Assembly: GCF_003947435.1 (NCBI RefSeq)
Contig: NZ_RCOS01000062.1
Location: 1 to 64,000 of the forward strand
From: Candidatus Methanodesulfokora washburnensis
GTDB lineage: Archaea > Korarchaeota > Korarchaeia > Korarchaeales > Korarchaeaceae
Direction: 5' to 3'
Length of the DNA stretch: 64,000 bases
A program made the translations under genes and the position numbers. The notes under the pieces were generated by a model. The model made no database searches, had not been told where the DNA came from, and was given only the letters and a program-made list of their open reading frames with translations. Below are positions 34,375 through 43,423 of the stretch, piece by piece (the stretch's first letter is position 1; every line of letters begins with the position of its first letter).

Positions 34375-35095
34375 TAAGCTCTTTCACCCTTTTTCTTATC
34401 TCCTCCTCGCTTTCGTCTACTTCAACTAGCTGATATTCATTATAGCCTCTTTTTCTGACAGGCCTCTCTATGTTCATTCCCTTAAGCCTTATACACCTTC
34501 TGGTCGGATGCATCTCAACCTCAACAACTGCCCTAGCTATGCTCTCAGCTGTGGCCTCTTGAAGCACTATCACAGCATCCTTTAGGACAAGAAACATTCT
34601 CTTATGTATATGTCCCTCTGGAGTGCAGATTATCAATTCCTCCACATCAGAGTTCCTCACGTTCATGATCCTTCTTTTAAGAGCTCTTATAAGATCCTTT
34701 GTCGATCTAGTCACATTAGTCAAGTCCGAGTCTAAGCCAAACCAACTCACATCAGAGACATCACTTCCAGCAGAGGGAGTTCCGCCTAGCAAATCACAAA
34801 GATAATCTATTATAACATAGTGGTATCTCACCCTGTCCAGCTCATCCTTCTCAACAACTTCTGAAACCCAGATAGGATACAGCGGCTTTACATCAACTCC
34901 TAGCTCCTCCTTTGCCTCTCTGACAACAGCTTCCTCTAATCTCTCTCCTTCCTCCACAACACCTCCTGGAATAGACCATAGACCTGCTCCAGGAGGATTT
35001 TTCCTCCTTGCCAGAAGGATTTTGCCATTGCTCAGCAAAACAACCCCGACAGCAACCATTGGGTGCTTAGGATACTCCCTTTGTGATTTCTCCAT
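34352..35095 (-). CDS. Nudix hydrolase fused to an uncharacterised C-terminal domain
   Basis: The first 145 residues are a Nudix domain. The box GGVVEEGERLEEAVVREAKEELG lies at about 44-66 (split here: GGVVEEGERLEEAVV then REAKEELG). It resembles ADP-ribose or NADH pyrophosphatases. From about residue 150 a second domain of roughly 95 residues follows, with EELIICTPEGHIHKRM and HPTRRCIRL; I do not recognise it. The length is well beyond a simple Nudix enzyme, so it is a fusion. It overlaps the nitrilase gene by 29 bases and the radical SAM gene by 23. Confidence 0.88.
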   Translation of the reverse strand: MEKSQREYPKHPMVAVGVVLLSNGKILLARRKNPPGAGLWSIPGGVVEEGERLEEAVVREAKEELGVDVKPLYPIWVSEVVEKDELDRVRYHYVIIDYLCDLLGGTPSAGSDVSDVSWFGLDSDLTNVTRSTKDLIRALKRRIMNVRNSDVEELIICTPEGHIHKRMFLVLKDAVIVLQEATAESIARAVVEVEMHPTRRCIRLKGMNIERPVRKRGYNEYQLVEVDESEEEIRKRVKELIGDEKDS

Positions 35096-35879
35096 ACAAC
35101 TCCGGCCTCCTGTCTGACCAGAGATCGTTTCTTTCTGTTATCTTCTTGTTTCTAGCTTCAGATGGATCTATTTCTACAACTGCTACATGTTCCCCTCTTT
35201 CAGGAGCTCTTGCAAGAATCTCCATCTTTGGACTTGTTATTTGGCTCATCCCAGTGAATTTCAACCTTTTCTCACCTGATACATCCTCTCCGCTTCTGTT
35301 CGCAGTTATCGTGAATACCCTGTTCTCAATGGATCTAGCTAGCATTGCAGTTTGGGCATAAGGGAGGACTAGATTCGCAGGATGCGCTATTATCTCGGCA
35401 CCTTTCAGAGCTAACACCCTGCATGCCTCAGGAAATATCCAATCAAAGCAGATCATGATGCCAACTTTCATGCCAGATAGATTGAACACATTAAACCCGG
35501 TATCCCCTGGGGAGAAAAGAAGTTTCTCGTCGAGAAATAGATGGCTCTTTCTGTAGACCCCGGCTATATCTCCATTTTCCTTTATAGCGACAGCAGAGTT
35601 ATAGAATGTTTTTCCAGCTTTCTCCGGAAATCCAGCCACAATAGAACAGGAAAGCTCTGATGAAAGTCTTTCCAGAAATTTTATTGTTATTCCTCCGGAT
35701 ATCTCTTCAGAGAGTTTCTCTAGCTCTCTAACTGATGTGAAAAGATATCCAGTGCTGAAAAGCTCTGGAAAAACAAGCAAGTCCGCTTCTAGATCTCTCA
35801 AAAGAAGGGAGACTCTTTCCAGATTTCCCTCAACATCGCCAAATTTGGGCTCATTTTGCACATATCCAACTTTTTTCAT
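35067..35879 (-). CDS. Carbon-nitrogen hydrolase (nitrilase superfamily)
   Basis: The 270-residue protein has the catalytic triad positions: Glu in VFPELFSTGYL, Lys in YRKSHLF, and Cys in GIMICFDWIFPEACR. The family hydrolyses amides (for example omega-amidase, N-carbamoyl amidase). No substrate is evident. It is the first gene of a unit with Nudix and radical SAM genes, with overlaps at both junctions. A shared pathway involving NAD or a modified nucleotide is possible, and nadM lies just beyond on the other strand. Confidence 0.92.
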   Translation of the reverse strand: MKKVGYVQNEPKFGDVEGNLERVSLLLRDLEADLLVFPELFSTGYLFTSVRELEKLSEEISGGITIKFLERLSSELSCSIVAGFPEKAGKTFYNSAVAIKENGDIAGVYRKSHLFLDEKLLFSPGDTGFNVFNLSGMKVGIMICFDWIFPEACRVLALKGAEIIAHPANLVLPYAQTAMLARSIENRVFTITANRSGEDVSGEKRLKFTGMSQITSPKMEILARAPERGEHVAVVEIDPSEARNKKITERNDLWSDRRPELYGEITKGVS

Positions 35880-36010
35880 ATGAGATTAGACAGAAGAAGC
35901 TTATAATTGTTCTGATAGCGTTTTCCTAAATTTCTCTAGGATCAACAACTATTATCTATCATAAGCAGTTAAGAATTTAAATTCCAGTTAAGCCACTACA
36001 GGGGATTTAG

Positions 36011-36529
36011 TTGTATAGAAGAGCCCTTTTAGTTGGAAGATTTCAGCCACTTCACTGGGGTCACATCCACTGCTTTAAGTATGTTCTTGAGAGAGCATCG
36101 GAGCTTGTCATAGGGATAGGCAGCTCCCAGCACTCCAATACCGAGAGAAATCCCCTTTCAACAGCTGAGAGATATGAGATGATAGTGAGAACACTGAGAA
36201 GGGAGGGTTTTCCTATGGAGAGAATATCAATAGTTCCAATACCTGATACGGAGAGACCTGAGGAGAACTGGGGAATGATAGTGCTGGAGAGAATCCCAAG
36301 GATAGATATAGCTTTTTCAAATGATCCCGAGACTGTGAAGTGCCTGTCAGAAGTCGGGATTCGTGTGGAGGGAATACCATTCCACAAAAGGAAGCTCTAT
36401 GAGGCAACAAAGATAAGAAAAAAGATATTACAAGGAGACAACTCTTGGAGAGACCTTGTTCCAGAAGAAGTCGCCAAATTTCTCGATGAGATAAAGTTTG
36501 AGGAGAGGCTTAAATCCATAATCTCCTGA
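36011..36529 (+). CDS. nadM: Nicotinamide-nucleotide adenylyltransferase, archaeal type
   Basis: The 172-residue protein makes NAD from NMN and ATP. It shows LVGRFQPLHWGHIHCFKYVL with the HxGH-type (HWGH) nucleotide motif, IGIGSSQHSNTERNPLSTAER, and IAFSNDPETVK. Length is typical for archaeal NMNAT. The start is TTG. It lies divergent from the nitrilase gene and convergent with the PIN-ATPase gene. Confidence 0.95.
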   Translation: MYRRALLVGRFQPLHWGHIHCFKYVLERASELVIGIGSSQHSNTERNPLSTAERYEMIVRTLRREGFPMERISIVPIPDTERPEENWGMIVLERIPRIDIAFSNDPETVKCLSEVGIRVEGIPFHKRKLYEATKIRKKILQGDNSWRDLVPEEVAKFLDEIKFEERLKSIIS

Positions 36530-36530
36530 G

Positions 36531-38111
36531 TCATGTAGTTTTTATCCTAAGGCTTCCTCTTCTCACTGCATCTATTACAGCTCTTCCAGCCGGACTCTTC
36601 TTCGCTAGATTTATCCTTCCTCTCTCATCAGTTCTAATCGTGATTATCTCTTCATCTCCTGAGTAGAGAGTAACTTCTGTGTTCGCCATCTCCCTTCCAA
36701 GAGAGAGAACTATAGAGTTTTTCCTCTTTATGATGTGATATCCCACCTCTTCTTCCTCCAGCGGTACTATTCCCTCACTCTCTCTAACAGGCATTATCAC
36801 AGTCTCCTCACCAAATGTGTATATCTCATATTCCTGCTTTCCTGTCTCAAAATTGGTCACAAGAACGACAGGTCTTGCAAGAGTTCTATCCTTCATACCC
36901 CTTGGAAGCTTAACCACAATCCTGAGGCTGTACACTTTCTCTATTCTTCCATCCTTTATGAATATTATTGTATCCACTATATGAGGAAGTGCCCCGAGAT
37001 CAACCCTGCCAAGAAACCTCTGAACAGCTTCTATGGGGCTTCCACAGTGGACAACACCCACCATTCCAACACCAGCAAGCCTCATGTCAGCATATATCAG
37101 GAAGTCCTCGGATGTTCTCATCTCATCGAATATTGCATAATCAGGTCTAACCAAGAGCAGAAGGCTTGCCGTTTTCTCGAATGATCCCTCGAGCTTTCCG
37201 TACTGCGTTATCTCAGGTCCGACAAAGAGATCTCTTGGTGATTCAAGGGTCTTAACTATCTTTCCCTTTCTCATGTAAAACTCAGCAAGAGCACTTGCAA
37301 AAGTAGTCTTGCCGGCTCCAGGAGGACCTGCTATTATCACACCCTCTGCTTTTTCAGAAAGCCTTTTCTTCAGTTTTTCACTCAGCGAATAATCCTCCAA
37401 TGTCACTTTTACCAGAGGTCTTACTGCTGTTATCTCTATGCCATCGGAGAAGGGAGGCATTGCCACTAGAATCCTGTACTCTCCCATCTGCACCAGATGA
37501 GCTTCCCTCGTCCTCACTTCCAGCATTGCATCCGGACTGAACTTTGCATATTCCAGCACTTCGTATGCGAGCTTTCTCATCTCCTCCTCCGTCATGGGCT
37601 CCTCTCTGAGCTTTACCAAGACGAAGTTTCCAGGTCTTCCCTTCTTTGCCAGCGGAGGAACTCCCTCCTTCAGGTGAATGCTCATCACATCCTCCTGAAA
37701 GAACCCTATTATCGAAGGCTTCTCCACTCCAGTGGGACCCAGATACCTCACATTTATCCCCCTAGAGTGTAACCCCATTGCCCTAACTGCATCTCCTGTG
37801 AGTACAACTGCATTGAACTTCTTGCTCAGCTCCACTATCCCGTCTATACCTTTTCCTGTGGAATCCTCCACTCTTAACTTATCCCCCAACAATTCCTTCA
37901 GTTTTAGAAGGGAACTCATGCCCTTAAGGGCCATTTTGTCCCCTTTTTCTGCACTTCTCTCCATTTTCCTCAAGATGCTAGCAGGTATTATTATTTCTCC
38001 TTCAGCATATTTTTCCAAGTCTTTCTGAATGAGGTCATAGAGCAGCACGCTCTCGTCAGCTACATATACCTCTCCCATCCACCTCTCCACTGGTACAGGA
38101 TGGACAAACAT
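36531..38111 (-). CDS. PIN domain plus VirB11-like ATPase (COG1855)
   Basis: The 526-residue protein begins with a PIN nuclease-like domain (about 17-130: VADESVLLYD, VVLTGDAVR). A linker with FVLVKLRE follows, then a type II/IV secretion-like ATPase with the P-loop IIAGPPGAGKTTFA (about 259-272) and the VRPDYAIFDEMRTSEDFLIYADMRLAG Walker B region (split across 330-356). The end has a beta-rich part. The family is widespread in archaea and lacks a settled role; RNA-linked functions have been proposed. It is divergent from ipk. Confidence 0.93.
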   Translation of the reverse strand: MFVHPVPVERWMGEVYVADESVLLYDLIQKDLEKYAEGEIIIPASILRKMERSAEKGDKMALKGMSSLLKLKELLGDKLRVEDSTGKGIDGIVELSKKFNAVVLTGDAVRAMGLHSRGINVRYLGPTGVEKPSIIGFFQEDVMSIHLKEGVPPLAKKGRPGNFVLVKLREEPMTEEEMRKLAYEVLEYAKFSPDAMLEVRTREAHLVQMGEYRILVAMPPFSDGIEITAVRPLVKVTLEDYSLSEKLKKRLSEKAEGVIIAGPPGAGKTTFASALAEFYMRKGKIVKTLESPRDLFVGPEITQYGKLEGSFEKTASLLLLVRPDYAIFDEMRTSEDFLIYADMRLAGVGMVGVVHCGSPIEAVQRFLGRVDLGALPHIVDTIIFIKDGRIEKVYSLRIVVKLPRGMKDRTLARPVVLVTNFETGKQEYEIYTFGEETVIMPVRESEGIVPLEEEEVGYHIIKRKNSIVLSLGREMANTEVTLYSGDEEIITIRTDERGRINLAKKSPAGRAVIDAVRRGSLRIKTT

Positions 38112-38139
38112 AAAAATAGTTGTGCTTCACAAATTCCCT

Positions 38140-38886
38140 GTGGAGAAGGCAGTCTTCATAAAGATAGGAGGATCCCTTATAACGGATAAAAAGAGTGGAG
38201 CTCTTACAGTTAAAGAAAAGATAATATCAGATATAGGAGCTGATCTAGCAGATATCATAGAGGAGAGAAGGGTTATCTTGGCAAATGGGGCTGGATCATT
38301 CGGGCATCCAGTAGTAAAACGCTATGGAATTGACAAGAACGGAATGAATGCCGGCGGAATATCTAAGGTCTGCTCATCAGTGGATCATTTGAACAGGGTT
38401 ATCGTGAGATCCCTTGTTGAAATGGGAATTCCTGCTGTATCCTTCCCCCCAAGATCCTTTGTCTACAGAGATTCTGGTGGAAACTTTGTCCTCTTTAAAG
38501 AGCCTATTGCAAACATGCTGAAGATTGGAGTTGTGCCAGTTGCCTATGGAGATCTGATTTTCGATGAGAGAAAGGGCTCCTCTGTGATATCAGGAGATGA
38601 TATACCTCTCTTAATCTCAGATCTGATAGATACTGCAGTCTTTCTAATAGACATGCCTGGAATCATTAACGAAAGAGGAGAAGTTGTGAGAAGGATGGAT
38701 GAGAGACATATCGACATATTGAAAGAAGATCATGAAGTAGATGTCACTGGAGGCATCCTTAGCAAGGTAAAAAAGGGGTTCTTACTAAGAAAAATAGGTA
38801 TAAGGGTTATTATATCGGGATTTTCTAAAAAAGGCGATATTAAATCCGCTTTAAGAGGAGAATTGGGCACAGAGCTTATTCCATGA
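38140..38886 (+). CDS. ipk: Isopentenyl phosphate kinase
   Basis: The protein makes isopentenyl diphosphate in the archaeal mevalonate pathway. It shows AVFIKIGGSLITDK near the N-terminus, ANGAGSFGHPVVKRYG with the catalytic His, ISGDDIPLLISDL, and DVTGGILSKVKKG. An upstream TATA-like CATAAAAATAG (38108-38118) would place transcription near 38138, so I prefer GTG 38140 as a leaderless start; GTG 38122 is an alternative adding six residues. It overlaps DUF655 tail to tail by 11 bases. The product feeds the prenyl synthase at 2285. Confidence 0.93.
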   Translation: MEKAVFIKIGGSLITDKKSGALTVKEKIISDIGADLADIIEERRVILANGAGSFGHPVVKRYGIDKNGMNAGGISKVCSSVDHLNRVIVRSLVEMGIPAVSFPPRSFVYRDSGGNFVLFKEPIANMLKIGVVPVAYGDLIFDERKGSSVISGDDIPLLISDLIDTAVFLIDMPGIINERGEVVRRMDERHIDILKEDHEVDVTGGILSKVKKGFLLRKIGIRVIISGFSKKGDIKSALRGELGTELIP

Positions 38887-39442
38887 GCTCCTCCAAGAAG
38901 AGCTTCTTGTGAGCCACAAATATGTATACGTTTTGCGGAACTGTAAGTTCTTGCATAACCCTCTCTGCTATGGCCCTAGCCGGATCCTTCAGGCCTGTCC
39001 TGTTCTTTATGTCTTCAAAGCTTTTGAAAGGCTCCTTCGCCCTCTCCTCTAGAATTTTCTGCACCATCTTTTTCCCCACTCCTGGCAGAAGCTCAAGCTG
39101 ATGAAACTTAGGAGTTATTGGAAGGCTTTCGTTGAAAAACTGAACAAAAAACTGCTCCTCTTCTCTAACAGCCCTCTCGACGGTGTCCTCAAGTACCATT
39201 CTAGCCTGCTCGCTTAGCTCCTCATGCGATAGATATCTCACGAACTTGCTCACCTCCTGCCTTAATCCCTTCCCGACATATACCCTGCTTCCCTGTCTCA
39301 CCTCTGCATTTGGCCTCAGCATAAATTCCATTAATATAAAATATCTGCTCCCAATGAGCTGTACTTTTCTCTGGTACTCATCTATTGATAGCACGTATGC
39401 AAACATATCATGGGGGATTTTTCTACCGGATAGCTTCCACAT
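38876..39442 (-). CDS. DUF655 protein with helix-hairpin-helix motif
   Basis: The 188-residue protein fits the archaeal DUF655 family: AYVLSIDEYQRKVQLIGSRY (N-terminal OB-like part) and a helix-hairpin-helix near LELLPGVGKKMVQKILEERA. FEDIKNRTGL follows. It most likely binds nucleic acid without sequence preference. It lies downstream of rpl21e-rpoF on the same strand, a common archaeal neighbourhood that suggests a role in RNA or transcription. Confidence 0.88.
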   Translation of the reverse strand: MWKLSGRKIPHDMFAYVLSIDEYQRKVQLIGSRYFILMEFMLRPNAEVRQGSRVYVGKGLRQEVSKFVRYLSHEELSEQARMVLEDTVERAVREEEQFFVQFFNESLPITPKFHQLELLPGVGKKMVQKILEERAKEPFKSFEDIKNRTGLKDPARAIAERVMQELTVPQNVYIFVAHKKLFLEELME

Positions 39443-39484
39443 TTCACTGCACCACTTCTAGATGAAAAAGGAATATTGTTAAAG

Positions 39485-39838
39485 TTAACTGTTGATCTTT
39501 TTTCTGATGCTCTCCAGTAGCTTTGCTATGCCCTCATATTCCTTTTCCCCAAGCAGAGGGTATCCCCTGTATAGATAGGCCATTATCTCATCCTTCTTCT
39601 CCGGTGCTATGTCCACGAGCATTATTGCGTCCTCTTCCTTTATGCCATAATCTTCCACCAACCTCTTAACAGCTTCTCTTGCCTCTTTTGCGGAGCTAAC
39701 TTTGTCATACTTGGATAAATACTCGAACAGCTTTCTCTGGTCTATTATAAGTGAGGACAAGTTCTCGCTCCATCTGCTATATACAAGCTCCTTGACCTCA
39801 CTTATTGTGATAGGGGTCTTCTTTATCACATCCGGCAT
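39485..39838 (-). CDS. rpoF: RNA polymerase subunit F (Rpb4)
   Basis: The product forms the polymerase stalk with RpoE (Rpb7). It starts MPDVIKKTPITISEVKELV and ends in a helical HRDC-like part with EDAIMLVDIAPEKKDEIMAY. I place the start at ATG 39838, six bases after AGGTG, giving 117 residues; an earlier start at 39847 would add three. It directly follows rpl21e, the usual archaeal order. Confidence 0.92.
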   Translation of the reverse strand: MPDVIKKTPITISEVKELVYSRWSENLSSLIIDQRKLFEYLSKYDKVSSAKEAREAVKRLVEDYGIKEEDAIMLVDIAPEKKDEIMAYLYRGYPLLGEKEYEGIAKLLESIRKKINS

Positions 39839-39847
39839 AAGCAGCAC

Positions 39848-40144
39848 CTATTCTTTATGCTCCTTAAGATGAACTGGGTTCACTATCAGCCTTTTCACCT
39901 TATCTCCTAGTTTTACATCAACTATGAAGGCTCTTCCTCTCTTTCCAGCAACAATACCAACTTTTCCCTGATATCTCTTATGGGGCATCCCCTTTCTCAC
40001 AGAAGGCTCAACATCTATTACCACCTTATCCCCCACATTGAACTCCTGAACAAATCTGTTTACTGGGGGCATTCCCTTCTCTCTGGGGGCCTTGCTCAAG
40101 AACCCCCTAGATCTACTGAGAAATCCCCTAGATCTGTTACCCAT
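39848..40144 (-). CDS. rpl21e: Large-subunit ribosomal protein L21e
   Basis: The protein matches L21e, with a basic N-terminus, PREKGMPPVNRFVQEFNVGDKVVI, RYQGKVGIVAGKRGRAFIV and the end LIVNPVHLKEHKE. I start at ATG 40144, six bases after AGGTG (98 residues). The N-terminus contains RSRGFLS twice in succession, which aligns with the usual basic start of the family. It slightly overlaps the end of pus10. Confidence 0.94.
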   Translation of the reverse strand: MGNRSRGFLSRSRGFLSKAPREKGMPPVNRFVQEFNVGDKVVIDVEPSVRKGMPHKRYQGKVGIVAGKRGRAFIVDVKLGDKVKRLIVNPVHLKEHKE

Positions 40145-41318
40145 ATTCATCACCTAAAATATCTATAACATCAAGCTCCTTACATGTGGATTCTCTTCCG
40201 AGCAGGGACGAGATGCTTGGCCTCGTCCTACCATTATCTCCGCTTACAAGCTCCTTAATATATAAACCCCCTTCACACTCAACTATAGCTTCAAAACTAT
40301 TAATATCATATTTAATTATATTGAATTTGAACACCTTTCTCCTTCTCTCTATATCCGCTCTCCTTCTGAGAACTCTGGTGGGGGTTCTCTGACTTATAAC
40401 ACAATTGGATAGCCTTTCTTCAAGCATCTTAACCTCTGTCTCACTCAGGTTATTGACCTCAACTCTCATTCTATATACTTTTCTAGACCTAGCTTCCTTG
40501 AGAAGCACTATCTCCTGCCTATTTGAATATCTAAGTCCTATTACCTCTATTTTTCCCATATTCTCCTCATTTATAATTTTTTCAAGTTGACTCAGATCTG
40601 CCTTTCTTTTTTTAGGATCGACTAGCTCCATGACAAAAGGCCTTCCGGGACCAAGCATTCTGACATCGATATCTTCTCTACCAGATGCATGTATGTGGTA
40701 TTCTGATGCGAGAAAGGCTTTTTTAAGGATATCCCCCACCATTTTCTCCACAGATGGATATTTATAGCCTGTCCAGTTGCATTTCTCACATCCCACTCCG
40801 TTGCATTGCGGACATATCCACCTAGATTGAGATATCCCTCTCTCCAGCTTTCTGTATCTGCCATAAATATATACAGGCTTCACTTGAATGCTCACATCAG
40901 CTCTGTTAAAATCGAATATAACTGTCACATCCGGATCCTCCTCATCAACTACAACACCTATCCTTGAGGAGAGGATCTCATCTAGATGTCTTGATACAGT
41001 TAACTTCACCGACTCTGCATCAGATAACCCATATCTAGACCTTATTCTGTCCAGTCTCTCTATTACAATTGGTGGAACAACAACTCCTGCCTTTATTGTG
41101 CTGAACTCGTAATCCTTCAGCATTGAAAGAGCTTTTGAGAGAATTTGATCAATTTTATCCTCAAAAAGATTCTCACATGAGTAACATGGTCTTCCTCTTC
41201 TGCCAAATAATTTGAGAAGGGAGAGACCCCTTATCCATCCTGGAATCCTTGTGGATGATCCATAGAGCGAGCCAGAGCAGAACATACAGAGCTCAAGTTC
41301 ATCAAGCACAAAAGTCAA
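40137..41318 (-). CDS. pus10: tRNA pseudouridine synthase Pus10
   Basis: The 393-residue protein is archaeal Pus10, which makes pseudouridine at tRNA positions 54 and 55. The N-terminus has zinc cysteine pairs (CMFCSGS; CYSCENLF), then QPKx-like RNA-binding THUMP segments, and CPQCNGVGCEKCNWTG. The catalytic region has HIHASGREDIDVRMLGPGRPF, with the catalytic Asp. Length is normal. It overlaps srp54 by four bases and the L21e start by eight. Confidence 0.95.
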   Translation of the reverse strand: MTFVLDELELCMFCSGSLYGSSTRIPGWIRGLSLLKLFGRRGRPCYSCENLFEDKIDQILSKALSMLKDYEFSTIKAGVVVPPIVIERLDRIRSRYGLSDAESVKLTVSRHLDEILSSRIGVVVDEEDPDVTVIFDFNRADVSIQVKPVYIYGRYRKLERGISQSRWICPQCNGVGCEKCNWTGYKYPSVEKMVGDILKKAFLASEYHIHASGREDIDVRMLGPGRPFVMELVDPKKRKADLSQLEKIINEENMGKIEVIGLRYSNRQEIVLLKEARSRKVYRMRVEVNNLSETEVKMLEERLSNCVISQRTPTRVLRRRADIERRRKVFKFNIIKYDINSFEAIVECEGGLYIKELVSGDNGRTRPSISSLLGRESTCKELDVIDILGDEYG

Positions 41319-42592
41319 ATTTTATACCCCTTCAGAAGTCTTCTCATCAACCTATTTCCACCACTCATGACGGACTTAGCCATGCTGTATGCCCTCAGGA
41401 GAGATCTTACATCTCTCTGTGTGGTCCCAGAGCCCCTTGCAATTCTCTCTATTCTAGTTCCAGATATTATCGATGGATCTCTCCTCTCCTCCTCCGTCAT
41501 TGATTTTATTATAGCTATCCACTTAACTATTATCCTCTCATCCATCTCAGCTTGTACTCTCGCTCCCGGTATAAGGCCGATAAGACGATCCAGAGGACCG
41601 AGTTTCCTCATATTTTCCAGATATTCCATGAAATCGTACATGTCGAACTTTCCCTTTATCTGAGGCGGTTTTATTGCCTCCTCTATCTTCTCAACAAGCT
41701 CTGCTATGTCCCCCATTCCCAACAGTTTTGATATGAACCTGTCTGCATCAAAAGGCTGAATATCCTCCACCTTTTCTCCAACTCCAATGAAATATATCGG
41801 GACTCCCGCGGCTGAAACTGCTGAGAGGGCCCCTCCTCCTTTTGCGGATCCATCGAGCTTGGTAACAACAACCCCTCCTAGAGGAGCAACCTCTGAAAAA
41901 GCCTTTGCTTGGGAGAATGCTGCTTGGCCAATTGATGCATCCAAGACAAGGAGTGTGTAATCAGGGTTGGCAACTCTGATGTACTCCTTTAGTTCTTCCA
42001 TCAGACCTCTCTCATCCTTATGCCTTCCAGCGGTATCTATTATTACAATATTATAATCTTTAAATTTATTTATTCCCTCAGCTATTATCTTTTCTGGTCT
42101 CTCTCCATCAATCCAGAAGACAGGAACGCTGTCTCCAACCAAGCCAATTATCTGTTGATGCGATGCAGGCCTTATCGTGTCGGAGGATATTATTGCAACC
42201 TTTCCATATCTCTTCTTGAACCATATTCCGAGCTTTGCTGCTGTGGTAGTTTTGCCAGATCCCTCAGTTCCAACCAAGAGGATTCTGTTCTGCTTCCCCT
42301 GTTTTATTTCCAAGCTCGGCTTCCTTCCACCGAGCATGTTAACAAGCTCATCATACAAGATCTTGACAGCAATTTCCTTTTTGGAGACACCGGGAGGCAC
42401 CTTCTCTGACATAACCCTGCTCTTTATCCTCCTAGATAGCTCTAGAACAATTTTTACATTGACATCTGCTTCAAGAAGACTTCTCTGCACATCTCTTATG
42501 AATTCATTTAACGATATCTCATCTAGAGTAGGTCTCCCGATCATTCTGCTTATAGCAGAGGAAAGCTTTGATCCAAGAGACTCTAGAACCAA
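41315..42592 (-). CDS. srp54: Signal recognition particle GTPase SRP54
   Basis: The 425-residue protein targets secreted and membrane proteins to SecY. The N domain leads into GTEGSGKTTTAAKLG (P-loop), DTAGRHKDERGLMEEL, TKLDGSAKGGGALS, and GDIAELVEK. The methionine-rich M domain carries LGPLDRLIGLIPG and RGSGTTQRDVRSLL. It follows aIF5A directly and precedes pus10. Its partners SRP19 and SecY are also in the window. Confidence 0.97.
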   Translation of the reverse strand: MVLESLGSKLSSAISRMIGRPTLDEISLNEFIRDVQRSLLEADVNVKIVLELSRRIKSRVMSEKVPPGVSKKEIAVKILYDELVNMLGGRKPSLEIKQGKQNRILLVGTEGSGKTTTAAKLGIWFKKRYGKVAIISSDTIRPASHQQIIGLVGDSVPVFWIDGERPEKIIAEGINKFKDYNIVIIDTAGRHKDERGLMEELKEYIRVANPDYTLLVLDASIGQAAFSQAKAFSEVAPLGGVVVTKLDGSAKGGGALSAVSAAGVPIYFIGVGEKVEDIQPFDADRFISKLLGMGDIAELVEKIEEAIKPPQIKGKFDMYDFMEYLENMRKLGPLDRLIGLIPGARVQAEMDERIIVKWIAIIKSMTEEERRDPSIISGTRIERIARGSGTTQRDVRSLLRAYSMAKSVMSGGNRLMRRLLKGYKI

Positions 42593-42594
42593 GG

Positions 42595-42990
42595 TTATTG
42601 CCCTTTAACTCTTACCACTCTTTTCTTGCCCATTGATACCCAGTACTCCACCTCTGCGCCTGAGGAGATTTCTCCTGCTATCTCCTCCGGAATCGGCACC
42701 TCAAATACCTCGAAAGTCTCCAGATCCATCACCTGAATAGTGTTGCCTGAGACTGAAATTATCTGCCCGCTTCTCTTATCAACTATTGGTATTTCAACAG
42801 TCGCATCAGCAGGATAGATTTTTGATCTCCTAGTTCCATCGAACAAACCTCTTGCCTCAACTCTAACTTTCGCTGACCCGTGCTTTCCTGGCTTGGATTT
42901 TGAGACGGAGAGGACCTCACATGGCTCCCCGTCTATAACAACATAACTTCCCTTTTTGAGCTCTCCAGCACTACCATGAGTGACGGACAA
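42595..42990 (-). CDS. eif5A: Translation factor aIF5A
   Basis: The 131-residue protein is archaeal IF5A, which helps ribosomes through proline-rich stretches. The hypusination loop SKPGKHGSAKVRVEA carries the lysine that is modified. The N-terminal SH3-like and C-terminal OB-like parts are complete. It sits in a unit after rps9 and before srp54 with two-base gaps. Confidence 0.96.
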   Translation of the reverse strand: MSVTHGSAGELKKGSYVVIDGEPCEVLSVSKSKPGKHGSAKVRVEARGLFDGTRRSKIYPADATVEIPIVDKRSGQIISVSGNTIQVMDLETFEVFEVPIPEEIAGEISSGAEVEYWVSMGKKRVVRVKGQ

Positions 42991-42994
42991 GTTC

Positions 42995-43423
42995 TCACCT
43001 GTAAGACTTTTGAACTCTGGCCCTCGGGCGCCTTCCTCCGTACTTCTTTGGCTCTCTCTGTCTCGGATCTCCCTTCAGTATAGTTCTGTCATATTCCCTG
43101 TATATCCTCTCAAGTTTCTCAGATCCCGTATATTCCACTAAAGCCCTACCTATTGCCATTCTTACTGCATCTGCTTGGCTCATAAAGCCTCCTCCGGAGA
43201 CCCTCACCTCTATGTCCACATCCGAGATATAATCACTTGCCAGCCAAATAGGCTCCAATACCTTCATCTGGACGAGTTCGTTTGGAAAGTAGACATCATA
43301 AGGCATTCCATTTATAAATAGCCTTCCACTTCCCTTCTTCACGACAGCAAATGCCCTAGAAGTCTTTCTAGAAGCAGAAGCAGTTGCCATTTTCACCTTC
43401 CTAACACTTTTAGCCGTGCTCAT
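42995..43423 (-). CDS. rps9: Small-subunit ribosomal protein S9
   Basis: The 142-residue protein is archaeal S9p. It shows RKTSRAFAVVKKGSGRLFING, GGGFMSQADAVRMAIGRALVEY, and the ending DPRQREPKKYGGRRPRARVQKSYR, whose basic tail reaches the P-site tRNA. Its start overlaps the rpl13 stop by four bases. It belongs to the L18e-L13-S9 unit. Confidence 0.96.
   Translation of the reverse strand: MSTAKSVRKVKMATASASRKTSRAFAVVKKGSGRLFINGMPYDVYFPNELVQMKVLEPIWLASDYISDVDIEVRVSGGGFMSQADAVRMAIGRALVEYTGSEKLERIYREYDRTILKGDPRQREPKKYGGRRPRARVQKSYR

Noticed and set aside
39848-40144. RSRGFLS doubled in L21e as an abnormal duplication
   Set aside because: The doubled segment aligns with the normal basic N-terminus of L21e, so it is at most minor drift.
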